Counted from the stretch's first letter, positions 1 to 9,632 are shown. The stretch: DNA of 64,000 nt from Flavobacterium sp. (GCA_029946065.1 JAQSDU010000017.1:62001-126000); one strand, 5' to 3'. The notes: a model not told the origin generated them from the sequence alone. Numbers and translations are program-made.

Positions 1-281
1 TGAAATATTCACAGCCTGATAAAAAGCCATTGATCCAATATGATTTTTATTTTGAAAATGGCGTCAAGACTTTGTCGATTTCTGATAATGGAATGGGAAT
101 TGATTTGGTCAAGCACGGCGAATCGCTTTTTGGGATGTATAAAACGTTTCACAAACATCCTAATTCACGCGGACTCGGATTGTTCATGTCTAAGAACCAA
201 ATAGAAGCTATGGGAGGAAGAATTGCCGTTGACAGTGAAGTTGGACTTGGAACGAATTTCCGGATTTATTTTAGCGAATAA
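1..281 (+). CDS. Sensor histidine kinase, C-terminal fragment
   Basis: The frame is open through the left edge, so only the end of the protein is visible. The visible part is the second half of a HATPase_c (GHKL) ATP-binding domain. The G1 box reads DNGMGID and the G2 region reads SRGLGLFMSKNQIEAMGG, followed by the usual GxGTxFRIYF ending. These residues bind ATP in two-component sensor kinases. The in-frame TTG at 30 is not a start, because in-frame codons continue upstream without a stop. Sensor domain, phospho-acceptor His and partner regulator lie outside the window, so the signal sensed is unknown. Confidence 0.85.
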   Translation, partial: KYSQPDKKPLIQYDFYFENGVKTLSISDNGMGIDLVKHGESLFGMYKTFHKHPNSRGLGLFMSKNQIEAMGGRIAVDSEVGLGTNFRIYFSE

Positions 282-365
282 AGTTAAATAAACAGCGTGA
301 ATTTTTTTATAAATATTTGGTGCTGTGTGGTCTAAAGTTTCAGGATAAAACAAATTAAGCCAAAC

Positions 366-396
366 AAAAAATCCCGTCTTTAGAACGGGATTTTGT
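366..396 (-). terminator. Rho-independent terminator of rny (possibly bidirectional)
   Basis: An ATCCCGT/ACGGGAT stem with a 7-nt loop lies just past the rny stop. Read on the minus strand it is followed by a run of T. Read on the plus strand it also has a short T run, so it may serve the kinase gene too. Confidence 0.8.
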
Positions 397-411
397 ATAA
401 AATGCAAGAAA

Positions 412-1977
412 TTACTTCGCGATATTCACCGCTCTCGTTTCTCTGATAACTGTAATTTTCACCTGCCCAGGATAAGTCATTTCTGTTTGGATTTTTTGCG
501 AGATATCAAATGATAAACTTGCCGCGTGCTCGTCTGACACTTTTTCGCTTTCTACGATAACGCGTAACTCTCTTCCGGCTTGGATCGCGTAAGCATTCTT
601 AACACCGTTGAATCCAAAAGCAATTTCTTCCAGATCTTTCAAACGCTGGATGTAAGAATCCAAAACTTGGCGTCTAGCGCCCGGTCTGGCACCAGAAATC
701 GCATCACAAACCTGAACGATTGGTGAAAGCAATGATTTCATTTCGATCTCGTCGTGGTGGGCACCGATAGCGTTACAAACTTCTTCTTTCTCGCCATATT
801 TCTCAGCCCATTGCATTCCTAGAAGTGCGTGAGGCAAGTCACTTTCTGTATCTGGCACTTTTCCGATATCGTGCAGTAAACCAGCTCTTTTTGCTAATTT
901 CACATTCAATCCTAATTCTGCTGCCATGATACCGCAAAGTTTGGAAACTTCACGAGAGTGTTGTAATAGATTTTGTCCGTAGGAAGAACGGTATTTCATT
1001 CTGCCGACTACTTTTATCAATTCAGGATGCAAACCATGAATACCTAAATCAATTACGGTTCTTTTACCAACTTCGGCAATTTCTTCGTCGATTTGTTTGG
1101 TTGTTTTTGCTACAACTTCTTCGATTCTAGCAGGGTGAATACGACCGTCGGTTACTAATTTATGTAAAGATAAACGTGCTATTTCTCTTCTTACAGGATC
1201 AAAACACGAAAGGATAATCGCTTCCGGAGTATCGTCAACGATGATTTCAACGCCTGTTGCGGCTTCAATCGCGCGGATATTTCTTCCTTCACGACCGATA
1301 ATTCTTCCTTTTACATCGTCAGATTCAATGTTGAATACAGATACGCAGTTTTCTACAGCTTCTTCTGTTCCGACTCTTTGGATTGTATTGATGATAATTT
1401 TCTTGGCTTCCTGTTGTGCGGTTAATTTGGCTTCTTCCAAAGTGTCTTGTATATAAGCCATCGCATTGCTTTTTGCTTCCGATTTCAAACCTTCAATCAA
1501 TTGGTTTTTTGCATCTTCAGTAGAAAGCCCGGAAATTACTTCCAATTGTTCCAACTGGCTTTTGTGCATGCGTTCTACTTCATGCTGTTTTCTTTCAAGG
1601 ATTTCAATTTTCGATTGATATTCTGTGGTCTTGGCTTCAAAATCGTCGTTGATTTTCTTGGCTTTTGACAGTTCTCCAGAAACTTGTGATTCTTTGTCGC
1701 GGATTCTTTTTTCGGCTTCTGCGGTTTTCCTGTCACGCGCTAGAATTACTTGTTCGTGTTCGGATTTCAGTTCGATAAATTTTGATTTCGCTTCCAGAAT
1801 CTTATTCTGTTTCATGTTTTCGGCGGTTAGGTTGGCTTCTTTTAAGATAGAAGCGGCTTCCTTTTTTGCGTTTTTTACAAGGTTCGAAACGTTGTTCTTT
1901 TCTAAGAGTTTGGCGATAAAAAAACCGCCTCCGATACCGACTATCGCTGAAATGATTATGAGTAAAATGTTGTCCAT
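412..1977 (-). CDS. rny: Ribonuclease Y
   Basis: Membrane-anchored endoribonuclease that starts mRNA decay. The 521-aa protein has the full family layout: one N-terminal transmembrane helix (about residues 3-24), a long charged coiled coil (about 28-200), a KH RNA-binding domain with the GxxG loop GREG at 228-231, and an HD metal-dependent phosphohydrolase domain with the catalytic pair in GLLHDIGK (H369, D370). Length is typical. It lies downstream of zapA and a 6S RNA candidate on the same strand and is followed by a clear terminator. The start follows from the membrane anchor beginning MDNILLII. Identification is firm. Confidence 0.97.
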   Translation of the reverse strand: MDNILLIIISAIVGIGGGFFIAKLLEKNNVSNLVKNAKKEAASILKEANLTAENMKQNKILEAKSKFIELKSEHEQVILARDRKTAEAEKRIRDKESQVSGELSKAKKINDDFEAKTTEYQSKIEILERKQHEVERMHKSQLEQLEVISGLSTEDAKNQLIEGLKSEAKSNAMAYIQDTLEEAKLTAQQEAKKIIINTIQRVGTEEAVENCVSVFNIESDDVKGRIIGREGRNIRAIEAATGVEIIVDDTPEAIILSCFDPVRREIARLSLHKLVTDGRIHPARIEEVVAKTTKQIDEEIAEVGKRTVIDLGIHGLHPELIKVVGRMKYRSSYGQNLLQHSREVSKLCGIMAAELGLNVKLAKRAGLLHDIGKVPDTESDLPHALLGMQWAEKYGEKEEVCNAIGAHHDEIEMKSLLSPIVQVCDAISGARPGARRQVLDSYIQRLKDLEEIAFGFNGVKNAYAIQAGRELRVIVESEKVSDEHAASLSFDISQKIQTEMTYPGQVKITVIRETRAVNIAK

Positions 1978-1995
1978 TGGTGTTAAAATTAAGGT

Positions 1996-2159
1996 ATAAA
2001 AAAAAGCCTACGTTAGTAATGATTGAATAAACTCGAAAAGACAAGTTTTGAGCTAACTCACTGTTCAAGGATCTGCTCAAGGCAGCTTGCTTTAGTAGCG
2101 ATGATTTGCTCATTCTAAATTGTTAGTGTTGAGTTTACCAAATGGGAACTAATGTAGGC
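1996..2159 (-). ncRNA. ssrS: 6S RNA candidate (Flavobacteria type)
   Basis: The zapA-rny gap holds a long rod-like fold on the minus strand. The 12-nt ends 2148-2159 and 2006-2017 pair perfectly apart from one G-T. Inside, AAACTC (2131-2136) pairs with GAGTTT (2029-2034), and further partial stems flank an open middle. The 3' arm runs straight into eight T residues on the minus strand (plus-strand A run at 1998-2005), as in an intrinsic terminator. Length (about 154 nt), extended-hairpin shape and position next to zapA match 6S RNA, which sequesters housekeeping RNA polymerase. The exact 5' end is inferred from the closing stem. Confidence 0.75.
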
Positions 2160-2188
2160 AGTATCTTAGTTATGTAAAGAACGTGTTA

Positions 2189-2482
2189 TTATTTGTCGAG
2201 GTAATCGGCTAGTAAATTGTTTATTTTCTTTAATCTTTCGTTCGTTTCAACATTGTCTGTTGATTTGTCGATTTGCTTCTGCTCCAACTGTGAGGCAAAC
2301 TGCAGGGCGCACATGGCCAAAACATCCTGTTTGTCACGAACAGCATAGTTTTCTTCAAATTGCTTGATCATCACATCAATCTTTTTAGAAGCGGTTCTCA
2401 AACCTTCTTCCTGAGCAAATTCAACCGTTAACGGATAAACTCGGTCTGCAATCGATATCTTGATTTTAAGCTTTTCGTCCAT
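2189..2482 (-). CDS. zapA: Cell division protein ZapA
   Basis: Small FtsZ-ring stabiliser of 97 aa. The N-terminal half carries the ZapA signature: a beta-strand start (KLKIKISIADRVYPL), then the helix with EEGLRTASKKID, and the LAMCALQFASQL helix that leads into a C-terminal coiled coil (about 55-97) used for dimer and tetramer formation. The protein bridges FtsZ protofilaments at midcell. It begins 5 nt after the stop of a coiled-coil gene, and the 6S RNA candidate and rny follow on the same strand, so all may be read from the promoter near 2804. Confidence 0.93.
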   Translation of the reverse strand: MDEKLKIKISIADRVYPLTVEFAQEEGLRTASKKIDVMIKQFEENYAVRDKQDVLAMCALQFASQLEQKQIDKSTDNVETNERLKKINNLLADYLDK

Positions 2483-2487
2483 ATTTT

Positions 2488-2778
2488 TTAATCGGATAAC
2501 TGTGCAATACAGTAATCAATTTCCCGGATTAATGAATTTATTTTAAGCTTTGTATCTCTTTTATTGTCATCACTGCCAAGCAATGAATTCGCTATTTTGA
2601 GCGTATCGTTTTGCGATTTCAGGGTTTCAATTTCCTGAGATTGCTTCTGGATAATCGCTGCAGCATGTTTCAACTCGTGTTTTTGATTGGTAGTAGTTTT
2701 CTCTAAAGTTTCTAGTTTTAAAAAAAGCTTTTCAAGCCTACCTTCCAGAGTATCAATAATTTCTGCAATTTCACTCAT
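2488..2778 (-). CDS. Coiled-coil protein of the zapA operon
   Basis: A 96-aa protein that is almost entirely predicted coiled coil (about residues 5-65, with repeated E/K/L heptads such as LEGRLEKLFLKLETLEK), followed by a short C-terminal region ending IREIDYCIAQLSD. It has no signal peptide, so it is cytoplasmic. It is immediately upstream of zapA with a 5-nt gap, which suggests a role in division, perhaps as a ZapB-like partner or FtsZ-associated linker. That role is inferred from position and coiled-coil nature, not from a recognised domain. Confidence 0.8.
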   Translation of the reverse strand: MSEIAEIIDTLEGRLEKLFLKLETLEKTTTNQKHELKHAAAIIQKQSQEIETLKSQNDTLKIANSLLGSDDNKRDTKLKINSLIREIDYCIAQLSD

Positions 2779-2803
2779 AAAGTTACTTTCATTACTTATT
2801 TCA

Positions 2804-2811
2804 CAAAGTTA
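2804..2811 (-). promoter_or_regulatory. -7 promoter element of the zapA-rny operon
   Basis: Minus-strand TAACTTTG fits the Bacteroidetes -7 consensus TAnnTTTG. It lies 25 nt upstream of the coiled-coil gene start. Confidence 0.6.
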
Positions 2812-2951
2812 GTATTCTATTTTATTATAACAATACTTTTTCCCGATTTTTGAAATTTTTCTTCCGATGCCTTGTAATAATTAGGAAAATAGGTAGTTAT
2901 AACTTTTAAAATCACCGCATTATTTTTATCTTAGCCAAAACCTTTTACGCC

Positions 2952-4646
2952 ATGAAACATTTTTTATTTATCCTCCTCGCTACCTGCACTATTTCGGCCC
3001 AAAACCAGTATCCTAAAGACTATTTTCGCTCGCCGCTTAATATTCCACTCTTTCTTTCGGGAAATTTCGGAGAATTAAGAGCCAACCATTTCCACACCGG
3101 ACTCGATTTCAAGACCCAGCAAAAAATTGGATTTCCGGTTTTCGCTGCTGCAGATGGGCATGTTTCCCGAATCAAAATTTCTGCTTACGGCTACGGAAAG
3201 GCCATTTATATTGATCATCCAAACGGCTACACGACAGTTTATGGGCACCTTTCCCAAGGTTCACCCGCGATTGAAGCTTATATCAAAGCCGCACAATACA
3301 AAGCCAAATCTTTTGAAGTCGAAATGTTCCCGACACCCGATGAGTTACCCGTAAAAAAAGGTGACACCATTGCATTATCTGGAAATACAGGCGGTTCCGG
3401 CGGTCCACATTTGCATTTTGAATGCCGCGATACAAAAACCGAAAAAATTATCAATCCGATGCTTTTTGGTTTCGATGCTTGGGTCGCCGACACGAAAGCG
3501 CCAGTTATCACCAGCGTTTTGGCGTATCCGATGGATGATTTTTCAAATGTCAATCAATCACAAAAGCCTTTGGTTTTAAATCTTTCGTTGCAAAAAGACG
3601 GATCGTATATCGCCGATAAAATCACGGCCACGGGGAAAATCGGATTCGGGATCAGTACTTATGATATATCCGATGCCAATTATACGAAAACTGGCGTTTT
3701 TGATGTGCAGGCATTTTCGAACGGAACCGCGGTTTTTGGCTACGAATTCGATACTTTCGATTTCAAAGAAGCAAGATACGTGAACGCACTTTTGGATTAT
3801 GATCGTTTTAAACGAACCGGAATGCGCACGCAGGAATTGTTCATGACAACGCCATATCCGCTAAGTATTATTCGTACAACGCCCGAAAATGGCATCATCA
3901 CCGTTGCGCCAAACTTAACGCAGATGTACAAAATTGAGGTTTCAGATTTTAATAATAACAAAGTGAATGTTGTCATTCCAATTGACTATTCGATTTTGCC
4001 ACCAACGGTTTTAAAAATACCGACAAAGCAGACGAATTATCTGCTAAAAGCGAAAAACGATAACAATTATGCAAAAGACAATGTCTCCGTTTTTATTCCG
4101 GCGAACACTTTTTATGCAGATTTTTATTTGGATTTTGACGTGAAAGACAATATACTCACCCTTCAGGATGATTATATGCCGGTGCATTCCAACCTTACCA
4201 TCACGTTTGAAGACACAACTTCAACCGAAACAGAAAAATCAAAAATGTTCATCGCTTCCGTTGACGGCAAAAAATTGAGCTATAATCCCACCACGCGAAA
4301 AGGCAATAGTTTTGTGAGTTACACCAAAAACCTCGGAAAATTTACGCTAGCAAAAGACACCATCGGACCCAAAATTACACCAGTAAATATTAAGGAAGGA
4401 AAATGGCTCAGTAAACAAACCGACATCCAATTGACAATTGGCGACAATCTATCTGGCATAAATGAATTTAATGGTTACTTAAATGGCAATTGGATTTTAC
4501 TCGAATACGATTACAAAACAAAAAAACTAACACACAAATTTAGTGACAATATCGTTGCCGATGGGCGCAATGATTTAAAAGTTGTTGTCTCTGATAATGT
4601 TGGAAATTCTACTATCTTTGAAACGCATTTTTTTAGGAAGAAATAA
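2952..4646 (+). CDS. Secreted M23 family metallopeptidase
   Basis: Envelope protein of 564 aa with a signal peptide (about 1-17, ending ISAQ). The N-terminal part is an M23/LytM zinc peptidase domain (about 38-170). The zinc ligands are visible as HTGLD (H48, D52) and GPHLHFE (H153, H155), so the site looks catalytically complete. M23 enzymes cut peptidoglycan cross-links. The remaining 390 or so residues form beta-rich modules without clear motifs, a common long tail in Flavobacteria. A TonB-dependent receptor starts 15 nt downstream, so the genes may be co-transcribed. The target bond cannot be read from the sequence. Confidence 0.9.
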   Translation: MKHFLFILLATCTISAQNQYPKDYFRSPLNIPLFLSGNFGELRANHFHTGLDFKTQQKIGFPVFAAADGHVSRIKISAYGYGKAIYIDHPNGYTTVYGHLSQGSPAIEAYIKAAQYKAKSFEVEMFPTPDELPVKKGDTIALSGNTGGSGGPHLHFECRDTKTEKIINPMLFGFDAWVADTKAPVITSVLAYPMDDFSNVNQSQKPLVLNLSLQKDGSYIADKITATGKIGFGISTYDISDANYTKTGVFDVQAFSNGTAVFGYEFDTFDFKEARYVNALLDYDRFKRTGMRTQELFMTTPYPLSIIRTTPENGIITVAPNLTQMYKIEVSDFNNNKVNVVIPIDYSILPPTVLKIPTKQTNYLLKAKNDNNYAKDNVSVFIPANTFYADFYLDFDVKDNILTLQDDYMPVHSNLTITFEDTTSTETEKSKMFIASVDGKKLSYNPTTRKGNSFVSYTKNLGKFTLAKDTIGPKITPVNIKEGKWLSKQTDIQLTIGDNLSGINEFNGYLNGNWILLEYDYKTKKLTHKFSDNIVADGRNDLKVVVSDNVGNSTIFETHFFRKK

Positions 4647-4661
4647 TATAAAATCAGCAAT

Positions 4662-7136
4662 TTGAAAGCAAAATTCATAGTCCTACAAATATTTTTATTG
4701 TGCATTGGTTTTGGTGCTTGGGCACAGACGGCAAAGTTAAAAGGTATCATCCTTGATGAAAATAATAATCCGGTTGAAGGTGCAAATGTAAAAGCAAAAA
4801 ATAATTCAACTACAACTGATAAGTCAGGCTACTATCTCATTTCAGTTCCTGCGAATGAAGAGATTCAGATTGTTTTTTCACATGTGACTTTAAAACAAGC
4901 TATTGTAAAATTCAATCTAAAGACGAATGAAACTTTCGAATTTAATCCCGTATTAAAAGTCAATGAAGAGCAACTTCCGGAGGTGACAGTCACTTCATCC
5001 AACCGAGAACGAATGCTTGGAATTGTAAACATCAGCCCTGCTACAGTAAAGAAAATCGCAAGTGCTAATGGCGGAATTGAAGCTGTTTTGAAAACTTTTG
5101 CAGGAGTAAACAGCAATGATGAATTGAGTACAGCTTATTCCGTTCGAGGTGGGAATTACGATGAAAATCTTGTATACGTCAATGAAATTGAAGTTTACAG
5201 ACCTTTTCTAATTCGTTCCGGTCAGCAAGAAGGATTGAGTTTTACCAACACAGATATGGTCGATAATATTGAATTTTCCGCTGGAGGTTTTCAGTCGAAA
5301 TATGGAGATAAATTGTCTTCCGTTTTGGATATTACTTACAGAATTCCAAAGAAATTCAGTGCTGCTGCGGAAGCGAGTTTTCTAGGTGGAAGCTTAGCAT
5401 TGGAAACTGCCTCAAAAAATAAAAAATGGACAGGAATTATCGGTGCACGTTACCGTGACAATAGTCTTTTAGTGAATAGTAAAGAAACCGAAAGCAATTT
5501 TCATCCAACTTTTGCAGATGTTCAAACGTATGTAACTTTTACGCCATCAAACAAATGGCAATTGAGCTTTCTTGGTAATATTTCTCAAAACAAATACAAC
5601 TACCAACCCTTAACACGTCAAACCAATTTCGGGACCATAGACGAACCGATTGCCTTGGGTATTTTCTATGAAGGACAGGAAAAAGACCGTTATTCGACCT
5701 ATTTTGGCGCATTGAAATCGGCTTATAATGTATCCGAAAATTTTACATTGAAACTGATCGCATCGGCATACCATACGATAGAACAAGAATATTTCGACAT
5801 TTTCGCGCAATACCGCCTCGGAGAAGTCAACAGCAATATCGGTTCGGAAGATTTCGGAGAAGTCGATTTTACAGAAGGCATCGGTTCCCAGTTGAACCAC
5901 GCTCGGAACGACCTCGACGCATTTATCGTCAATACAGAAATCAAAGGCATTCATACCATCAAAAATTCTGGAAGTATTGAATGGGGTTTCAAATATACCC
6001 GCGAAGATATCCGCGACAGAGTAGTGGAGTGGGAAGTGATTGACTCTGCAGGTTTTAAAATCAATCCGCCAATCATTGATTTACCGCACAATGACCAGCC
6101 TTATAATCCGTATGTTGGTCCGTTAGTGCCTTATCAAAATGTTCGTGCGACCAATTTTGTGACCATCGACCGGTTTTCAGGTTATGCCCAATGGAACCGA
6201 AAAACTAAAATCGGAACGAGTGATTTTACCGTAAACGCAGGTGTTCGCATGCACCAATGGAAAGTTTCTGGCGATAATATTACCGGAAAAACACAAACGA
6301 CTTTCAGTCCGCGCATCCAGTTTGCTATAAAACCCGATTGGGAAAATAGGGACATGGTGTTCCGGCTTTCGGGCGGTTTTTATCACCAACCGCCGTCATA
6401 CCGCGAATTGCGTGATGCAAATGGTGTTGTAAATCCAGATGTCAAGGCGCAGCAATCGATCCACATCGTTTTTGGTAATGATTATAGCTTTAAGATGTGG
6501 AACAAGAAATTCAAGCTTGTTTCAGAAGCGTATTACAAGTCGCTTACCGATGTGAATCCCTATACTTTAGACAATGTCAGAATCAGATATGCCGCGAGCA
6601 ACAATGCTAAAGCTTTCGCCCAAGGCCTTGATTTAAGACTGAACGGTGAGTTTGTTCCGGGAACTGATTCATGGTTGAGTTTTGGTTATATGAAAACCGA
6701 AGAAAACATTGATAATAAGGGTTATATCGCTAGACCAACCGATCAAAGGTTAAAATTTGGGATCCTATTTCAAGATTTTATGGAGAAAATTCCGAGTGTA
6801 AAATTATACCTGAATTTGGTTTATAATACCGGATTGCCGGGTGGTTCTCCATCGTATGCCGATCCATATTTGTACCAAAACCGTTTGCGCGATTATCGTC
6901 GTGCAGATGTCGGATTTTCATATGTATTGACAGAAAACAATCCGAAACGACCTAATGGACATTGGCTTAAAAAATTCGAGGACCTGTCAGTTGGATTTGA
7001 AATCTTCAATCTGTTTGATAATCAGAATGCGATTACGAATACATGGGTACGCGATGTTTATACGAAAAACCAATATGGCGTACCGAATTATCTTACTACA
7101 AGGGTTTTTAATATCAAGCTGACGGCCAAATTATAA
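4662..7136 (+). CDS. TonB-dependent outer-membrane receptor with carboxypeptidase-like N-terminal domain
   Basis: Receptor of 824 aa that starts at TTG. It has a signal peptide ending AWAQ, a carboxypeptidase-regulatory-like beta-sandwich (about 25-105, beginning LKGIILDENNNPVEGANV), a plug domain (about 110-230, with YSVRGGNYDENLVYVNEIEVY), and a 22-strand-type barrel ending in an aromatic-poor NIKLTAKL strand. Such receptors take up bulky substrates using TonB energy. No SusD partner is present, so a SusCD glycan system is unlikely. A lipoprotein with two EF-hand loops follows and may be a surface partner. The substrate is unknown. Confidence 0.9.
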   Translation: MKAKFIVLQIFLLCIGFGAWAQTAKLKGIILDENNNPVEGANVKAKNNSTTTDKSGYYLISVPANEEIQIVFSHVTLKQAIVKFNLKTNETFEFNPVLKVNEEQLPEVTVTSSNRERMLGIVNISPATVKKIASANGGIEAVLKTFAGVNSNDELSTAYSVRGGNYDENLVYVNEIEVYRPFLIRSGQQEGLSFTNTDMVDNIEFSAGGFQSKYGDKLSSVLDITYRIPKKFSAAAEASFLGGSLALETASKNKKWTGIIGARYRDNSLLVNSKETESNFHPTFADVQTYVTFTPSNKWQLSFLGNISQNKYNYQPLTRQTNFGTIDEPIALGIFYEGQEKDRYSTYFGALKSAYNVSENFTLKLIASAYHTIEQEYFDIFAQYRLGEVNSNIGSEDFGEVDFTEGIGSQLNHARNDLDAFIVNTEIKGIHTIKNSGSIEWGFKYTREDIRDRVVEWEVIDSAGFKINPPIIDLPHNDQPYNPYVGPLVPYQNVRATNFVTIDRFSGYAQWNRKTKIGTSDFTVNAGVRMHQWKVSGDNITGKTQTTFSPRIQFAIKPDWENRDMVFRLSGGFYHQPPSYRELRDANGVVNPDVKAQQSIHIVFGNDYSFKMWNKKFKLVSEAYYKSLTDVNPYTLDNVRIRYAASNNAKAFAQGLDLRLNGEFVPGTDSWLSFGYMKTEENIDNKGYIARPTDQRLKFGILFQDFMEKIPSVKLYLNLVYNTGLPGGSPSYADPYLYQNRLRDYRRADVGFSYVLTENNPKRPNGHWLKKFEDLSVGFEIFNLFDNQNAITNTWVRDVYTKNQYGVPNYLTTRVFNIKLTAKL

Positions 7137-7207
7137 TGAAAATCTAAAGGTGCCTCCATAAAAGTTACCATCAAAAATCTTATATTTGATAAAATATTCT
7201 TTTGAAG

Positions 7208-7936
7208 ATGAAAAAAATATCGACTTATATATTGCTTTCCTTGTCTATTGCTTTCATAAGCTGTAAAAAAGAGCCGGAAACACCAAAAGTGATTTATGAA
7301 GATGCTTCAAAAACACAGCCAAAACCTGTCAAAGTTGATTCGTCCCAAATTAAGATTGCCGATTTGCCAATTCAAATGGAAGGCACAAAATACTTAATTC
7401 ATCCGATAGGCGATTTCCGCATTTATGAAGGAAGGTCGAAAACTGGCTACGGTTCGTCTAATACCGATAAAGTGAGTTTTTCGATATCGAATTATAACCG
7501 TTTTGAAATTACTGGCTATTTGCAGAACCTGAAATTCCAGCATATCGATTCTACCGAAATCAGACCGCTTACCAATGAAAATGTAATCATACAGACTGCC
7601 AGTTATCTCAACACAGTTTTCGATAAGACAAAGCAGCAATTCATGGTGTATGCTGTTATTGATATGGATACGAATAAAGACGGAAAACTTGATTCCAATG
7701 ATATCAAAGCTTTGTATATAAGTGAAATTTCAGGGAAAAGATTCACGAAATTGTCGATAGATTTCCAGGAATTAATTGATTGGAATTTGGTGGAATCTAA
7801 AAACCGATTGTATTTCAGAAGCATCGAGGATACCAATAAAAATGGTCAATTTGATAAAGATGACTTTGTACATTATCATTTTGTCAATCTGACTTCGAAA
7901 GACTGGAAAGTCGAGGATTATGATCCGATAAAATAA
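7208..7936 (+). CDS. Lipoprotein with two EF-hand-like calcium loops
   Basis: Lipoprotein of 242 aa; the ATG at 7208 is preferred over a TTG six bases upstream. The signal peptide ends in a lipobox with Cys19 (AFISC). Two canonical calcium-binding loops occur late in the protein: DTNKDGKLDSND at about 154-165 and DTNKNGQFDKDD at about 208-219, both with Asp/Asn at positions 1, 3, 5, 9 and 12. The rest is not a domain I recognise. It follows the TonB-dependent receptor by about 70 nt on the same strand, so a surface or periplasmic role linked to that receptor is plausible but unproven. Confidence 0.8.
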   Translation: MKKISTYILLSLSIAFISCKKEPETPKVIYEDASKTQPKPVKVDSSQIKIADLPIQMEGTKYLIHPIGDFRIYEGRSKTGYGSSNTDKVSFSISNYNRFEITGYLQNLKFQHIDSTEIRPLTNENVIIQTASYLNTVFDKTKQQFMVYAVIDMDTNKDGKLDSNDIKALYISEISGKRFTKLSIDFQELIDWNLVESKNRLYFRSIEDTNKNGQFDKDDFVHYHFVNLTSKDWKVEDYDPIK

Positions 7937-7979
7937 AAATCACCAACTGTTTTTGACCACTTTATCTTAAAAATAAGAA

Positions 7980-8225
7980 AATTCTAAACCATTTAGATAT
8001 TAAGTTTCATTAAGGTTTTACTTAATTTTTATTGGTCTTATAAGCGGTTAAAACCATCTGTTTTTTAGTGTATTCCCCCTCTAATTTATAAAAAAAAAGT
8101 TACACGAATTTCACAAATTGCCACAAATTTAAATTCGTGCAAATTTGTGAAATTCGTGTCAAAAATTAAGTTTTTATATTAAGCCCATAGTGGTTTAGTT
8201 TCTTAATCAGATGAAAACTAATGGT
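7980..8225. repeat. Intergenic repeat region with a 58-bp near-perfect palindrome
   Basis: The 316-nt gap between the EF-hand lipoprotein and the DUF1111 gene holds no gene. Positions 8102-8159 form a 58-bp dyad with perfect 18-bp outer arms (8102-8119 and 8142-8159) and only three mismatched pairs overall. It is flanked by AT-rich segments containing AAACCAT/ATGGTTT and TTAAG words. The structure sits between convergent genes, so it could stop transcription from both sides. It is probably a copy of a dispersed flavobacterial repeat. Confidence 0.7.
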
Positions 8226-8252
8226 TAAAATATTAATTGGCCAGCTTTTTGT

Positions 8253-9632
8253 TTATAGTGAATTCACAAACGCAAGTAAATCGCTGCGTTGTTTGGCACT
8301 CAGTTTCTTATATTTCTCTTTAGCATTCATTGCTTCGCCTCCGTGCCACAAAATCGCTTCTTCAATGTTTTTAGCCCTTCCGTCATGCAGGAAATCCGTG
8401 TGGCCATTGACGAGATTCGTCAAACCAATGCCCCATAATGGGCGCGTTTTCCATTCTGTTCCCGATGCTAAAAAATCCGGACGGTTGTCGGACAAATCTT
8501 CGCCCATATCATGCAAAAGCAAATCTGTGTATGGAAAAAAAGTCTGATTTGATAGGGCAGAAACCGAACTACTTCCCGTTTGCTGTTTTGGGGTATGGCA
8601 TTTTGCACACTCCAATTGATCGAAAATTTTCGCACCATTTTTTACATTCTGTTGGTCGATGTCTCTCGGTGCGGGAACGGCTAATGTCTTGCAATACAAA
8701 GCCACTTGGTTCAATATTGACATCGGGATTTCCGGATCATCAGTTAATCCATCTTGACCGTTTGATTGGTCAAATCCAGATTCATTCTGAAAAAACGGAT
8801 TCGTAATGCCCATATCTTCTACATAAGCCGAAGCACATTGCGCCATGATAGAAGCCGTATTCGCTTTCCATCCGAATCTTCCCAATTGCATCATTCCCGT
8901 TACGGGATTCCATACATAATTGGCTTTTCCGGAAATACCGTCGGCGTTTGTATCGTTAATATCTTGGTTGGCGAGCAAATTAGCTTCCGGAATTTCTTCT
9001 AACAGCCCCAAACCGAAAATTGGCGTTCCTAGTCGCGGTGAAAGCATCATTCCTGCGGGTAAAGCCATATAAGGATTTGTGAGCGTTACAACTGGTTTTC
9101 TCAATACTACGGTAGTGCCGTCTGAAAAAGTTTCTGTTTTTTCTGTGTAAGTCACTTGATAAGCAGCTTCTGGAAGATAACCACTAATACCGCGATTTTG
9201 TATTTGAAGTCCAAAACCGGGTACAGGATTTGGACCACCGTGTGCATCCATTCCGGGAATACTGGTGCGTACCAAAAATCCGTTCGCTGAATTGATGTTT
9301 GTTGGATGCCTAGCACGTCCGTCACGCGGATGGCAATTGATGCAAGCTGCATTGTTATAAATCGGTCCAAGCCCAGGATTGATGGGAGCGGGAGCCGTTA
9401 CAAAACTACCTTCAAAAAGGACGTCACCGGTAAAGTGGTTGTCCAGATCGTCACCGGTAAGATTTGCCGCCGGGCTGTTATAGGCGTTAGTTGTAACAGA
9501 AAAAATAGTCGTTTCGCCTCCGGCATATAACCTTTCATTGAGGTCGATTTCTTGATAATCGTCTTCATTATCATTATTACATGAAAACAAGCTGATGGAA
9601 AGCAGCAGTAAAAGGGAGATTTTTTGCACCAT
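8253..9632 (-). CDS. DUF1111 dihaem c-type cytochrome lipoprotein (thiol oxidoreductase-like)
   Basis: A 459-aa lipoprotein (lipobox LFSC, Cys18). Two haem c motifs are present: CINCH at 97-101 and CAKCH at 342-346. The order and spacing match the DUF1111 family, often labelled thiol oxidoreductase and distantly like dihaem cytochrome c peroxidase (MauG-like). It should sit in the periplasm or at the outer membrane and move electrons. It is the last gene of a minus-strand operon with a porin and an imelysin lipoprotein, a set often linked to iron handling in Bacteroidetes. The true substrate is not known. Confidence 0.88.
   Translation of the reverse strand: MVQKISLLLLLSISLFSCNNDNEDDYQEIDLNERLYAGGETTIFSVTTNAYNSPAANLTGDDLDNHFTGDVLFEGSFVTAPAPINPGLGPIYNNAACINCHPRDGRARHPTNINSANGFLVRTSIPGMDAHGGPNPVPGFGLQIQNRGISGYLPEAAYQVTYTEKTETFSDGTTVVLRKPVVTLTNPYMALPAGMMLSPRLGTPIFGLGLLEEIPEANLLANQDINDTNADGISGKANYVWNPVTGMMQLGRFGWKANTASIMAQCASAYVEDMGITNPFFQNESGFDQSNGQDGLTDDPEIPMSILNQVALYCKTLAVPAPRDIDQQNVKNGAKIFDQLECAKCHTPKQQTGSSSVSALSNQTFFPYTDLLLHDMGEDLSDNRPDFLASGTEWKTRPLWGIGLTNLVNGHTDFLHDGRAKNIEEAILWHGGEAMNAKEKYKKLSAKQRSDLLAFVNSL

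Noticed and set aside
165..407. Minus-strand frame of 80 codons near the left edge
   Set aside because: It runs over the kinase end and the terminator, and its translation resembles no family.
1802..2113. Minus-strand frame of 103 codons across the 6S candidate and the rny start
   Set aside because: It overlaps rny in another frame, has no recognisable protein sense, and covers the structured RNA.
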